IMG/VR virus record: IMGVR_UViG_3300025880_000096
Span: 1-25,681 of that record
Direction: 5' to 3' (one strand)
Origin: a virus
Length of the DNA: 25,681 nt
Part shown: in pieces, positions 16,286-24,867 of the stretch
Position numbering within the stretch: the first letter of the stretch is position 1
How the letters are laid out: every line of letters starts with the position of its first letter
The notes under the pieces: model-generated
What the model was told of the DNA's origin: nothing
Database searches by the model: none
What the model saw: the letters and a program-made list of their open reading frames with translations, nothing else
Program-made: the position numbers and the translations under genes

Positions 16286-17050
16286 TTACTTTTTATTTTT
16301 TAACTTATTTTTTAAAAGCTTATAAACCTCAAGCCCTTCATCTGATTGTAAAAAAGAACCGATAATATAATTTGGATCTTCTCCATAAGGAACTGTAAGC
16401 ATTTTCTTTTTATTATTAGGTAAGTTATAGTAAACATCTTTGTTATTATTTCTGTAAGCAATAAATCCAGCCATTATAAACTGATGAATAGTATCCATTA
16501 GTTCTAACATTGGATCATTTATTGTAGCCATAAAATCTTCTGGCCTTGCTTTTGCATATAAAAGAATGTCTCTTTTTAATTCTGGAACAGTCATGTTGTC
16601 TACCCCATTACCCATTAAAACTCTACAAACTGATGTTAGTTTATGAATATCAGATGTTATTTTTTTAGCCTCTATTTGAGCCTCCAACTCTGCTTCTACA
16701 TATTCTAACTCTTCAGCTGCATCTTTTGAGCTGTTAATTTCCTCAAATACCATCCCATTACTTGGGTGATAGTGTAAGAATTTTTGTAAAGATTGATTTT
16801 GTTTTTCCACTATAAGCATTCCGTCTTCAAAAACGATTGGCTCTAAAATTGCGTTTCCATCTTGTTCATCTTCAAAAGGAGATTTTTGATTACGAGCATA
16901 ACGCAAAGGCCTATTCACGCCTTGTTGTTCGTCAAAATGTAATAAAGGTGATCTTTGTGAGTGTCTTGATGCCAACATATATGAAAGTGGATGTTGGTTA
17001 CCTGTAAGCCTATAGGCTTTGTTTTCGTACTTTTCTTTTTGTTTTGCCAT
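16286..17050 (-). CDS. 254-aa hypothetical head-associated protein
   Basis: Starts MAKQKEKYENKAYRLTGNQHPLS. The N-terminal 60 residues are basic and polar with HSQRSPLLHFDE and RPLRYARNQKSPF. The middle contains EPIVFEDGMLIVEK and FLHYHPSNGMVFEE, then an acidic helix (AAEELEYVEAELEAQIEAKK), and the C-terminal 120 residues are helical with a Lys-rich end. I have seen this layout in Bacteroidota phages directly after the capsid gene but cannot name a function. No catalytic motif, signal or membrane segment is visible. It lies between the capsid terminator and its own terminator and has no TAnnTTTG element upstream, so it is probably expressed by read-through at a lower level than the capsid protein. 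Candidate roles are a minor head or vertex protein or an assembly factor. Confidence 0.65.
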   Translation of the reverse strand: MAKQKEKYENKAYRLTGNQHPLSYMLASRHSQRSPLLHFDEQQGVNRPLRYARNQKSPFEDEQDGNAILEPIVFEDGMLIVEKQNQSLQKFLHYHPSNGMVFEEINSSKDAAEELEYVEAELEAQIEAKKITSDIHKLTSVCRVLMGNGVDNMTVPELKRDILLYAKARPEDFMATINDPMLELMDTIHQFIMAGFIAYRNNNKDVYYNLPNNKKKMLTVPYGEDPNYIIGSFLQSDEGLEVYKLLKNKLKNKK

Positions 17051-17073
17051 TATAATATAATTTAATTTGATTT

Positions 17074-17111
17074 AAAAAAAATAATTACCCTCGTCATTAT
17101 AACGAGGGTAA
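17074..17111 (-). terminator. Intrinsic terminator after the major capsid gene
   Basis: A perfect 10-bp stem (TTACCCTCGT with ACGAGGGTAA, 17085-17111), 7-base loop, then TTATTTTTTTT on the minus strand. It follows the capsid stop by 16 bases. Confidence 0.88.
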
Positions 17112-17127
17112 CTATTACTACTATTTA

Positions 17128-18621
17128 CTATGCATCTTGGAATAAGAAGAAGTTGTTTGCACCTAAAGTACATACAGCTCTTTCACTCAAGAAGTTTACT
17201 TCCATTGCATCAAGATCGCTATTTCTTGCTCCACCAGCAGAACCAGTGATCCAAGTTTTGTAACGTCTATCTTCAGTTTCAGAAGCTCTATATCTTACGT
17301 GTAAGAAAGGACGTTTAGCGTTCTTTCCTAAGATTTGATCATAAACTGTAGTTGAACCAGCTGGAACTAATAGTCCGTTGATTGCCCCTGCGTTTACACC
17401 ACCTCTCATTGTAGGATCGTTTAAGTATTTCCAGTCAGACTTGTAAAAGTCATATCCTCTACGGAATCCTGTAAAACCTAAGTTTAAAGCCATGTCTTTA
17501 TCATTGTCAAATAAACCATAAGAAGTACCACCTGCTCCATAAGAGTTTTGTGCTGCTAACATATCGTCAATGTCGAATGAGAATTGTCTGTTTACAAAAA
17601 TTACATTTTCTTCAATAGAACCTTGCTTATCAAGACGTTGGATTACTTGATCAAACTGAGCTAATGCAACTGGGTTTCCACCTCCGAAAACATTTCCTCT
17701 TGTTGATACACTATAGAAAATTCCATCAGATCCTGAAAGATTAGCTGCACCTGCACCTACTCCTACACCTTGTAAGAAATCTGCTGCACCTGAAGCTGCG
17801 TCTGCTGGAACTGCTTCCACCATTGCTGTCTCTAAGTAATCTTCAAAACGTAATCTTGTATCGTGTTCAGACTTTAGATACCATAAGTATCCGCTTACTC
17901 CGTCTTCACCTGTTACTTCAATCCATCCAATCTGAGCCATATCAGAACCAGAAACAGTATATTTGTCTTTGATAATAATTGGCTTGTTGTCAAAAATAAA
18001 GTCATCAGCCTCATTAGATCCTACCATTCCATTAGTTCCTTTTGCAAATTCAGAACCATAGATAAAGATATCACATGATGTTGCTGCTACCATAGCTTGT
18101 CCACCAGCTTCATAGTAAGCTACTGTAAAAGTCCCTGGTGCTGCTGGTGTTGGAGCTACTTTTACAATTGCTTTGTTTTGTAAAGTAGATCCTGGTGTGT
18201 TGTCCGAAATCATAACTGTTTGTCCAACTCTTAATGAAGCTAAAATTCCAGAGTTAGCATTTAACTGTGGGTTAAAGTTAGCTGGGTTGTTCGCTCCTGC
18301 GCCTGGTGCTGCTCCAACTCCTGGAATAGTCCATACGCCATCTACAGCTCCTGCTGCTGATGCTGAGGTACAGTTTTGATATTTAGTGTGTAATCTTCCT
18401 TGCTCTGCCCATTTAATAAGGTCAGAGTTAGAAGGCATTTCAGCACCTACCATTCTTAAGAATGATGCTACTGATCTGTTTCCATAACGCTCAAATTCCT
18501 TTTCATAAGTATCAGGTAGATACTGGTTCAAGAAATCAAAGTTGTTTATGTAGTTTGTTGATAGTGGAGTTTGCTGCGCACTTGGCTGCAAGTCAAATCC
18601 TGGTGTCAAATTTACTGCCAT
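17128..18621 (-). CDS. Major capsid protein
   Basis: A 497-aa protein placed directly after portal and acidic scaffold genes and followed by a strong terminator, the standard location of an HK97-fold capsid gene. The N-terminus (residues 21-80) has NNFDFLNQYLPDTYEKEFERYGNRSV-type helix followed by FLRMVGAEMPSNSDLIKWAEQGRLH, which I recall from capsid proteins of marine flavobacterial phages. Residues about 128-190 form a Gly/Ala/Val beta insert containing LRVGQTVMISD. The C-terminal half contains long loop-rich stretches such as FGGGNPVALAQFDQVIQRLDKQG, typical of the capsid A and P domains. Length is near the roughly 490 aa of crAss-like capsid proteins and above T7 gp10 (345 aa). No maturation protease was found, so cleavage is not indicated. 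Identity is inferred from context and recalled motifs. Confidence 0.8.
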   Translation of the reverse strand: MAVNLTPGFDLQPSAQQTPLSTNYINNFDFLNQYLPDTYEKEFERYGNRSVASFLRMVGAEMPSNSDLIKWAEQGRLHTKYQNCTSASAAGAVDGVWTIPGVGAAPGAGANNPANFNPQLNANSGILASLRVGQTVMISDNTPGSTLQNKAIVKVAPTPAAPGTFTVAYYEAGGQAMVAATSCDIFIYGSEFAKGTNGMVGSNEADDFIFDNKPIIIKDKYTVSGSDMAQIGWIEVTGEDGVSGYLWYLKSEHDTRLRFEDYLETAMVEAVPADAASGAADFLQGVGVGAGAANLSGSDGIFYSVSTRGNVFGGGNPVALAQFDQVIQRLDKQGSIEENVIFVNRQFSFDIDDMLAAQNSYGAGGTSYGLFDNDKDMALNLGFTGFRRGYDFYKSDWKYLNDPTMRGGVNAGAINGLLVPAGSTTVYDQILGKNAKRPFLHVRYRASETEDRRYKTWITGSAGGARNSDLDAMEVNFLSERAVCTLGANNFFLFQDA

Positions 18622-18639
18622 TTTTTAATTTTTAATTGT

Positions 18640-19794
18640 TTAACTTTTTTTAATACTTCTAATTTTGAGTCCTCTTCCATGTTCGTTTCTACTATTACTC
18701 ACTGGGCGTATCTTCATTCCGTCTTTTGAGACTGTTTGAGATTGTTGTCTAATATCCATATTAATGTTTTTAGATTTTCTTGAAACATTGTCTACAGCGT
18801 TAGCAACACCCTGATCATAAAAGTATTGAGCAAATTTATCAGGATTCATAGCTACCGATAAAGCTTTATGGTAACCTACAGCGTCAGTAATTAATCCATC
18901 TTTACCTACATATTGACTAATAAAATTACCAACATTAGATTGTTTATTTTTTAATTCCTCCGCAGTCCCTGGTTTAAAGGTTAGTTTACTATCCGATACA
19001 TTGAAATCAAAACCTTTGAAATCACTGTTAAAAACATCATTTGTTTTTTGAACAAAAAACTCAGCCTTCTTGCTGTTTGCTTCTTCTAAACTTTTAGATT
19101 CTTCGATGTAACTCTTATAAGCATTAAGATTTTTTTCTTGATCTTCAGATAACCCACCCCCACTTGACTCAAGAGGAATATTATATTTATCTTTTTGTTC
19201 ATTTAAAAACTTCTTTGCCTTAGCAAGTTCACGTTTTTTTGCTAACTTCAACTTCTTGATTTCTCTTGCTTCATCCAGCTCTTCGTCATAACTGAATTTA
19301 TCTTCGATTAAATCTTGAATATCTATTTCATCTAAACCTTCTTCGACAGATGAATAGTAGTTAGCCAGTACAGCATTATCATCCATAGAATCAAAGTCTT
19401 TTTGTAAATTATAAAAGTCTTCAATTCCACGACCAGTTTCCTGCTTGTACTTAAAATACGCTGATACATCCTCTGGTAAATCTAAATTTGCCTCTTTTTC
19501 CGCAAACAAATCATCAACAGACTTTATATCTTTGTCGTATCTATTTTTAATATATGAAAGAACGTCTTCGTCTTTTAAACCGATATTTTCATTTATCGGT
19601 TCTTCAACAACTTCTTTAGACTCTGGCGTAGAAGAGTTAACTTCTGGACTATCCCCAGACACATTAACTTTATCTACATCAACTTTCTCGTCACCTGAGT
19701 CTTCAAATTTTTCTTCGTGTTTTTTTAGTAATTCGTTTTCTACTTCAACACGAGATTTTTCTTCTTTTGTTACTTCTTTTACTTTAAATTCCAT
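18640..19794 (-). CDS. Capsid scaffolding protein candidate (T7 gp9-like position)
   Basis: A 384-aa protein, extremely acidic and Lys/Glu-rich. Residues 1-80 are disordered and charged (VTKEEKSRVEVENELLKKHEEKFEDSGDE-type composition), residues 160-220 and 225-250 form likely coiled coils, and the last 40 residues turn basic (RQQSQTVSKDGMKIRPVSN, GRGLKIRSIKKS). An acidic coiled-coil body with a basic C-terminus that docks on the capsid shell is the known design of T7 gp9 and P22 gp8 scaffolds. The gene lies between portal and capsid genes, exactly as in T7 8-9-10. It ends 18 bases before the capsid start. A TAACTTTG promoter candidate lies 16 bases upstream of its ATG. Confidence 0.8.
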   Translation of the reverse strand: MEFKVKEVTKEEKSRVEVENELLKKHEEKFEDSGDEKVDVDKVNVSGDSPEVNSSTPESKEVVEEPINENIGLKDEDVLSYIKNRYDKDIKSVDDLFAEKEANLDLPEDVSAYFKYKQETGRGIEDFYNLQKDFDSMDDNAVLANYYSSVEEGLDEIDIQDLIEDKFSYDEELDEAREIKKLKLAKKRELAKAKKFLNEQKDKYNIPLESSGGGLSEDQEKNLNAYKSYIEESKSLEEANSKKAEFFVQKTNDVFNSDFKGFDFNVSDSKLTFKPGTAEELKNKQSNVGNFISQYVGKDGLITDAVGYHKALSVAMNPDKFAQYFYDQGVANAVDNVSRKSKNINMDIRQQSQTVSKDGMKIRPVSNSRNEHGRGLKIRSIKKS

Positions 19795-19810
19795 TTGATT
19801 TTATTTTTAA

Positions 19811-19818
19811 CAAAGTTA
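19811..19818 (-). promoter_or_regulatory. -7 promoter element TAACTTTG before scaffold and capsid genes
   Basis: An exact TAnnTTTG match in the 53-base gap between portal and scaffold genes. The preceding bases AAAATAAGTAT are nearly the same as those at 22327-22334 upstream of the portal gene. No clear -33 TTTG. It would drive scaffold and capsid expression, the genes needed in the largest amounts. Confidence 0.5.
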
Positions 19819-19847
19819 ATACTTATTTTAATTAAATTTTTAGCTAT

Positions 19848-22283
19848 TTATCGTGGATTAAATTCAGAAAAATCAAAACCATCTAAACTATCCTCGTTTG
19901 ATTCAAAATTAATAGAAGGTAAATTACGTTTTCTTTGTTCAATCATTTTAGATTGATTAGTGGATTGTTGGTTTATTCTTTTATTTTTTTCAGACTCTCT
20001 GTTTTTTTCTCTTTCATCTATTTGAGACTGCTCAACTCCTTTTAATTGCATTTGATAATTAAACTCAACCTCCATTAATTTAGATTTTAACTGAGCTTCC
20101 ATCTGCATTTTTTGAATTGCCATTTGAGATTCAGCAGTCATTGTTTCCATTTTAGTTGCAGCTGCTTGTTGAGTTATTTGCATTTGCTGTTGAGCCGCAG
20201 CTTCTTGAGCTTGCATTTGCTGTTGAGCTTGCATTTCTTGTTGCTGCATTGCTTGTTGCTGTTCTCTTTCTTCTTTTTGTTTACGTTTTAGTTTCAGTAA
20301 TTGATTAGCCATTTTTAAATTATGTATCTCTCTAATATCAATAGCGTCTTCTAAACTTATATTTCCTTGAGACAAAGCCATTTGTATATTTTGCTCTAAC
20401 ATAGCTTTTTCTTCTTCATCTGGAGACATTTCTATAAATATTCCAAAATCATATAAATAAAGATTTTTTATTTCATCAATAATCTGTAAATTATATTTAC
20501 CAATTTGCATAGCAAACTCATCTCTAAAATCAGCATATTCTAATATATCTGCCATTCTTATTGATAAGCATTCCGCTAAACTTCGAGTCATATATAAACT
20601 TGCTTGTAAAATATGTCTTGTCGCTGTATTAGAATTTAATGCCGCTAATTTATTTACGCCAACTAAAGAGTTGGGATCTGGACTTGAACCATCACGAGCT
20701 TCGTTAAGTCCAGTAACTGACCTGATCATATCTAAATAATGATTATAATTACCTATAAGCATTTGCATTTTACCTGCTCCGCTTGAAGCAGTTAATTGAG
20801 TTATAGGAACTTTAGCGTTATTAAACTCTCCGTCTTGAGTAAAACTTCTACCAATAACGCTACCTGTTTGAAAGTAAAGCCTTAAAGCATCTTCTGGATT
20901 ATAAGCACTTCCAGTTCCTAAGTCCACTTCATTTAATCCATCAGCATCAATAAAAACCCCATCAGGAACTACCCTTGAAACTACTTGCTGTATTTTCAAA
21001 TGAGTCATTTGGATTAAATCAGCAAACGGAATCATTCTTCTTACTAAAGATTCTACAGAACCTTTATACATTCGTGGAGCGCAGGCTATGTAGTTCGGCC
21101 TTGCATATTGATTGGCTGATTTAGGTCTAACCATATTTTCACTTAGTTTCCACTGAAGCATTATATTAGTACCCATAACCATCACTCCATCATACCAAAC
21201 ATCAATTCTTTTTGTAACTTTTTCAAACTTACCCTCTTCCTGCATTTCAACAGGAGGATTAAATTGATCATCTTTTTCTACAGTCTTAAAACTTCCATCT
21301 GACATTCTTTTCTTTTTATAAACAAAAGAGTGAGTAGACTTGTAGTTAAAGTATAATAATGTAGCGGTATCTCTATGAAACATACTATTATTATAAGCTT
21401 GAGCGTTATTATAATATTGATACCAAGATTGACTGTATTTAGAAATTTCATCTAAATCAGAAAGAGTTAGGTCTGGATCTATTTTAATTAGCTCCCCAAT
21501 AGGAACTGTTTTTATTTCTCCCCAATAAAAATTATCCTTAAAATAAGGATCTTCAGTGTAACTATAAACTACATTTGCTGGATCTACATAGTCAACTTTA
21601 ACTCCAGTTCCAGGCAAAAACATATGTTTACATATTCCTATACCTAAAACAGTTTGATCATAATCAACTCTTTTCCTTATGTCTTGGTAATGATTTTCAT
21701 CCAACAAAGTATTTATTCCAACTTCTTGAGCAATCTCAATAGCTGGCTTGTACTTCATTTGCATATATAACTCAAGCTCTTCATCACTTCCAGGAAGCTC
21801 TTCTTCAGCAACACTAAAAACAGGTATTTCAAAATCTTTTTCTAACTGCCTTAAAACTGGCGCTGCTACCATGTCAGCTTGAACCATGTCTTGAAAAACA
21901 CTACGTTTTTCAGCAGACATAGCGTCCTGAGCGTAAGTTTTTACTTTAAAAAGCCTATCAGACATTCCGTTTACAACTATGTCTACAAACTTTGGTATTA
22001 TAGGAACTGGAGTCCAGTCCAAATTTAAGTGACTTAAATCTCCATCTACTGCTATTTCATTTTTATATTTAGCTATAGACTGTTCTCCTCTGGCGTATAG
22101 CCTAAGTCTATTAAAGTCAGCCCATTGATTATAAAACCTACACGAACCACTATCCTTTCTAAACCACTCGTACTGAATCGCTTGACCTACTTGCAAGCCA
22201 AACTCCATAGTATCTTTAACGGAATCTGATTCAAATTGATCAGGAAAAGCAGCCGAGTTAACTTGTATTTTTACATCTTTCAT
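19848..22283 (-). CDS. Portal protein with long Gln-rich coiled-coil C-terminus
   Basis: An 811-aa protein encoded directly after the large terminase with an ATGA overlap. The core (residues about 30-620) has portal-like features: a wing region (YEWFRKDSG, YARGEQSIAKYKNEI), long helices around ADLIQMTHLKIQQVVSRVVPD, and a crown-side segment with TQLTASSGAGKMQMLIGNYNHYLDMIRSVTGLNEARDG. That last pattern, a long helix then TGLNEARDG, I recall from portals of crAss-like and other Bacteroidota podoviruses. Residues about 664-811 are Gln/Met/Lys-rich coiled coil ending in an acidic FDFSEFNPR tail. P22 portal (725 aa) carries a comparable helical barrel reaching into the capsid, whereas T7 portal (536 aa) does not. 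It forms the dodecameric DNA channel and docks with the terminase. Confidence 0.85.
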   Translation of the reverse strand: MKDVKIQVNSAAFPDQFESDSVKDTMEFGLQVGQAIQYEWFRKDSGSCRFYNQWADFNRLRLYARGEQSIAKYKNEIAVDGDLSHLNLDWTPVPIIPKFVDIVVNGMSDRLFKVKTYAQDAMSAEKRSVFQDMVQADMVAAPVLRQLEKDFEIPVFSVAEEELPGSDEELELYMQMKYKPAIEIAQEVGINTLLDENHYQDIRKRVDYDQTVLGIGICKHMFLPGTGVKVDYVDPANVVYSYTEDPYFKDNFYWGEIKTVPIGELIKIDPDLTLSDLDEISKYSQSWYQYYNNAQAYNNSMFHRDTATLLYFNYKSTHSFVYKKKRMSDGSFKTVEKDDQFNPPVEMQEEGKFEKVTKRIDVWYDGVMVMGTNIMLQWKLSENMVRPKSANQYARPNYIACAPRMYKGSVESLVRRMIPFADLIQMTHLKIQQVVSRVVPDGVFIDADGLNEVDLGTGSAYNPEDALRLYFQTGSVIGRSFTQDGEFNNAKVPITQLTASSGAGKMQMLIGNYNHYLDMIRSVTGLNEARDGSSPDPNSLVGVNKLAALNSNTATRHILQASLYMTRSLAECLSIRMADILEYADFRDEFAMQIGKYNLQIIDEIKNLYLYDFGIFIEMSPDEEEKAMLEQNIQMALSQGNISLEDAIDIREIHNLKMANQLLKLKRKQKEEREQQQAMQQQEMQAQQQMQAQEAAAQQQMQITQQAAATKMETMTAESQMAIQKMQMEAQLKSKLMEVEFNYQMQLKGVEQSQIDEREKNRESEKNKRINQQSTNQSKMIEQRKRNLPSINFESNEDSLDGFDFSEFNPR
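20150..20290 (-). repeat. CAA/CAG-rich low-complexity tract in the portal gene
   Basis: Irregular CAA, CAG, GCA and ATG codon runs encode a Gln/Met/Ala-rich helix (QQAMQQQEMQAQQQMQAQEA). Imperfect repetition of 'gagcttgcatttgctgtt'-like units on the plus strand suggests expansion by slippage. Confidence 0.75.
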
Positions 22284-24529
22284 TTATTAATTAATTGACT
22301 AACCGAAGCTGTGTTATTATATCTTGCAAAGTTAATGCTTATTTTCGATTTTTGTTTAGACGGAGTGTATAGGTGTTTTTGATTTGCCATTATAGCTAAA
22401 CCTGAACTAATAGACGCATCAAATTTAGTTCTATTATTTATATCAAACTTAGCCCAATCCTCTAAGGTTCTTTGAAAATGCATTATTCCCATATCATCTT
22501 GATCTCTATATGATCCCTCCATGTCTAATCCTACATATTTTTCTATATAAGATTCTATAGCAGAAGCGTGAGATTGTTTTACATCCTCACTTGAATTTGG
22601 TATTCCACCTAATTCTTTTTCTGTTTTTGACAACTTATTAAATCTTTTGTCAGGCCTGTTTACACTAAACTGCCTATATCCTCTATTTTTTAAATGATAT
22701 AATAAACGTGGTTTATTATTTTCACACAAAATAGGCATTCCATAAAAAACCATAGCCATTAAAACATCTTCAAAAAACAACTCAGCAGTTTGAGGACGCG
22801 CTATGTATTCTAAAAAAAACTCATTACTTGGAGCATTATCCATATTAAATTTCGTCAATCCATGTAAAGATCCATTAGATCCTTTCCCAACAACAACCCC
22901 TGATATATCATATGAGTCACACCCAAATGTACCTACGTGTTCATTCCCTGGGTATTTTACTCCATTCTTTGTTATAATATTATTTTGCAATGCTTTTTCT
23001 GGTAACCAAGTTACAAAAAATCTTCCTCTTTTATTAGGTGACCAAATAACCCTGGTATCTTTAATTCCGTTCTCCCAAGAAAAAGATCCTTGAGTCACAT
23101 ATCTTGCAGTAATTAAAGAATCATTATAGTCAATCTGTTGATATATTTTAGTTAAATTAAATATAGATTGTTTACTTTCATCTCTAAAAGCGTGAGACTC
23201 AGATCTTGGAAACTGTCTGTAAAACTCGTTCAAGGCATCAGGATCTTGCTTTAACGAATCAACTTCGTTTTCCCAATAATCTAAAGCTCCTTGATTTATC
23301 ATCTCTCCATCAATACCAAGTATTGGTGATTTAGGTGATCTAAAAACAGGCATTCCATACCTGTCAATAAAACCTTCCATGTTCCATTCCATTGGGATGA
23401 AAAGTGAATATAGCCCACTTTTAGTTTGACCATTTGAGTTTCGTTTTCCACAATCAGAATCAATGTATAATTTTTTAAAATTACTACCACCTTTGTCAAG
23501 CGCATTTGAAGTAGATCCCATCATACATTTACCAATAACTTTACTACCTAATCTAAGACAAGTCTTAGTAACCCTCCAGTTATTTAAAATATTGTCAGGC
23601 TTTTCCCATTTTCCACTTTCATCGTGCAGTAACAATTGTAGTTTTTCACCATCATAACTGTTATCTCCAGTATTTTTCCAGTCAATAGTAGTATCAAGAC
23701 CTTCAAGTTCCTGTTCTTCAGTTAAATACATATTCTTTTTAGTAATTTTTGAAGCAGGTACTCTATAAGCTAATTCTGTTTTTGGTTTATCCATACCGTC
23801 TTGTATGGGTTTAAAAAAGAAAGGGTAGTTGTTGGATATAGGAACTATCTTGTCAGTAAACATTTTTTTTGCATCAGATCCTGTTTTAGATAAAACGCCA
23901 ATACGAGCATCTTTTGTTATTGTACCAGTATTTACTCCTTCACATGAAGCCATAAAAGAAAACCCTGAACGTCTAATTTTCAAGTAATCCATTCCAAAAC
24001 TTCTTTTATCTGCTTTGCAAGCTTCCCAGAATATATAAAAAACCCTATTAGCCTCCCTGTAGTCAGGAAGCCCTACATCTATCTTCGTCCATTGAAGATA
24101 CATATAATGAGTTCCTGTAATATAAGTAGGAACTCCATTATTGTAAAACCAACAACCCAACTCTCTGTAGTTAAATTCATTTTCAATATAATCAATCCAC
24201 TCATTTTTAAAACTTAAAGGAGCTTCGTGCCATTGAAAAATAGATTTTATTTTTTTTAATTGCTTAGGTAATTCTTTAGATTCCCAAAACTGATCTTCTT
24301 TTTTTTTTGATCTTTTAATTATGTCTTTTGAAGGTTTTGGAAGAGCTATATTAAGACCACTGATATTTATTATTTCATCAATTTGGCCTGTTTTTGATAT
24401 AACAACGAAATTGTATTTTTCATTATAGCCATAAGCCCATGATTTAGATTTGTTTTTTATAGACAAAACATTTTTAGGAACTATATTTTTAAGTTCAGTG
24501 TATAATTTATTTTGATCTTGATTCTGCAA
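22280..24529 (-). CDS. terL: Terminase large subunit
   Basis: The packaging motor ATPase and nuclease, 749 aa. Conserved early segment FYNNGVPTYITGTHYMYLQW and DYREANRVFYIFWEA (residues 128-170) precede a deviant Walker A/adenine region KIRRSGFSFMAS (184-195). RIGVLSKTGSDAKKMF follows (209-224). Walker B with catalytic Glu is LQLLLHDES (297-305, D303 and E304). A coupling-type motif may be KCMMGST (334-340). The nuclease half has acidic residues GCDSYD (D538), CENN (E603) and KFDAS (D704). I know this sequence style from large terminases of marine Bacteroidota podoviruses and crAss-like phages. It overlaps the 91-aa gene by 23 bases upstream and the portal gene by four bases downstream, so translation is probably coupled. 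Confidence 0.9.
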   Translation of the reverse strand: MQNQDQNKLYTELKNIVPKNVLSIKNKSKSWAYGYNEKYNFVVISKTGQIDEIINISGLNIALPKPSKDIIKRSKKKEDQFWESKELPKQLKKIKSIFQWHEAPLSFKNEWIDYIENEFNYRELGCWFYNNGVPTYITGTHYMYLQWTKIDVGLPDYREANRVFYIFWEACKADKRSFGMDYLKIRRSGFSFMASCEGVNTGTITKDARIGVLSKTGSDAKKMFTDKIVPISNNYPFFFKPIQDGMDKPKTELAYRVPASKITKKNMYLTEEQELEGLDTTIDWKNTGDNSYDGEKLQLLLHDESGKWEKPDNILNNWRVTKTCLRLGSKVIGKCMMGSTSNALDKGGSNFKKLYIDSDCGKRNSNGQTKSGLYSLFIPMEWNMEGFIDRYGMPVFRSPKSPILGIDGEMINQGALDYWENEVDSLKQDPDALNEFYRQFPRSESHAFRDESKQSIFNLTKIYQQIDYNDSLITARYVTQGSFSWENGIKDTRVIWSPNKRGRFFVTWLPEKALQNNIITKNGVKYPGNEHVGTFGCDSYDISGVVVGKGSNGSLHGLTKFNMDNAPSNEFFLEYIARPQTAELFFEDVLMAMVFYGMPILCENNKPRLLYHLKNRGYRQFSVNRPDKRFNKLSKTEKELGGIPNSSEDVKQSHASAIESYIEKYVGLDMEGSYRDQDDMGIMHFQRTLEDWAKFDINNRTKFDASISSGLAIMANQKHLYTPSKQKSKISINFARYNNTASVSQLINK
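22327..22334 (-). promoter_or_regulatory. Possible promoter element TAACTTTG inside the 3' end of the terminase gene
   Basis: TAACTTTG lies 43 bases upstream of the portal ATG, within codons for ISINFAR. The preceding bases (AAAATAAGCAT) match the element before the scaffold gene except for one base. Because it is coding sequence, chance is a serious alternative. Confidence 0.3.
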
Positions 24530-24782
24530 ATCCTTTTGGTGTATTATTTTTTTTAGTATCTACTCCTTCTATTTGATCTTTTTCTTCTTGAATTTTTTTT
24601 AGTATTTCAAAAGCATCCATAATACAAAGCTTTTTTGTAGCAGCTGCATTTTTTAATCTATCAGCAGCCAGCTCATCATCTTTATCATACTTAATAATAT
24701 CTTCTTTTGCAACTTTTATTAATTGCAAAACAGCTGACTCACCAGCTTTTATAATCTCTTTTTTTATGTTTTTTATATCCAT
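24507..24782 (-). CDS. 91-aa protein in the small-terminase position
   Basis: A helical, Lys/Ala-rich protein (MDIKNIKKEIIKAGESAVLQL). The central segment YDKDDELAADRLKNAAATKKLCIMDAFEILKKI reads as two helices with an Ala-rich turn, and the C-terminal 20 residues are polar and unstructured. It directly precedes and overlaps the large terminase gene, where a small subunit would be expected. However, I see no helix-turn-helix, and at 91 aa it is shorter than most small terminases. The conserved-looking middle suggests a real gene. It could be a packaging cofactor or an unrelated head-assembly helper. Its start is overlapped by the 42-aa ORF in another frame. Confidence 0.7.
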   Translation of the reverse strand: MDIKNIKKEIIKAGESAVLQLIKVAKEDIIKYDKDDELAADRLKNAAATKKLCIMDAFEILKKIQEEKDQIEGVDTKKNNTPKGFAESRSK

Positions 24783-24867
24783 CTTTATTTCGATTATATT
24801 TAAGTTTTAATTTATCTACTTTCTCATACCATTCGGTATTATTTTTTTCAATTTTTTTATTACTCAT
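24739..24867 (-). CDS. 42-aa basic small ORF between oxygenase and 91-aa gene
   Basis: An ATG at 24867 overlaps the end of the oxygenase gene by eight bases and opens a frame that continues to TGA at 24739, 44 bases into the 91-aa gene. The product begins MSNKKIEKNNTEWYEKVDKL and is Lys/Asn/Tyr-rich and strongly basic (YKKHKKRDYKSW end). It fills what would otherwise be a 77-base gap in a region where every junction overlaps, which favours a coding role. High A content makes open frames with Lys/Asn common by chance, so support is moderate. No function can be named. Confidence 0.45.
   Translation of the reverse strand: MSNKKIEKNNTEWYEKVDKLKLKYNRNKDGYKKHKKRDYKSW

Noticed and set aside
19579-19603. 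Inverted repeat AACCGATA/TATCGGTT in the scaffold gene
   Set aside because: Intragenic, without a T tract on the transcribed strand; likely chance.
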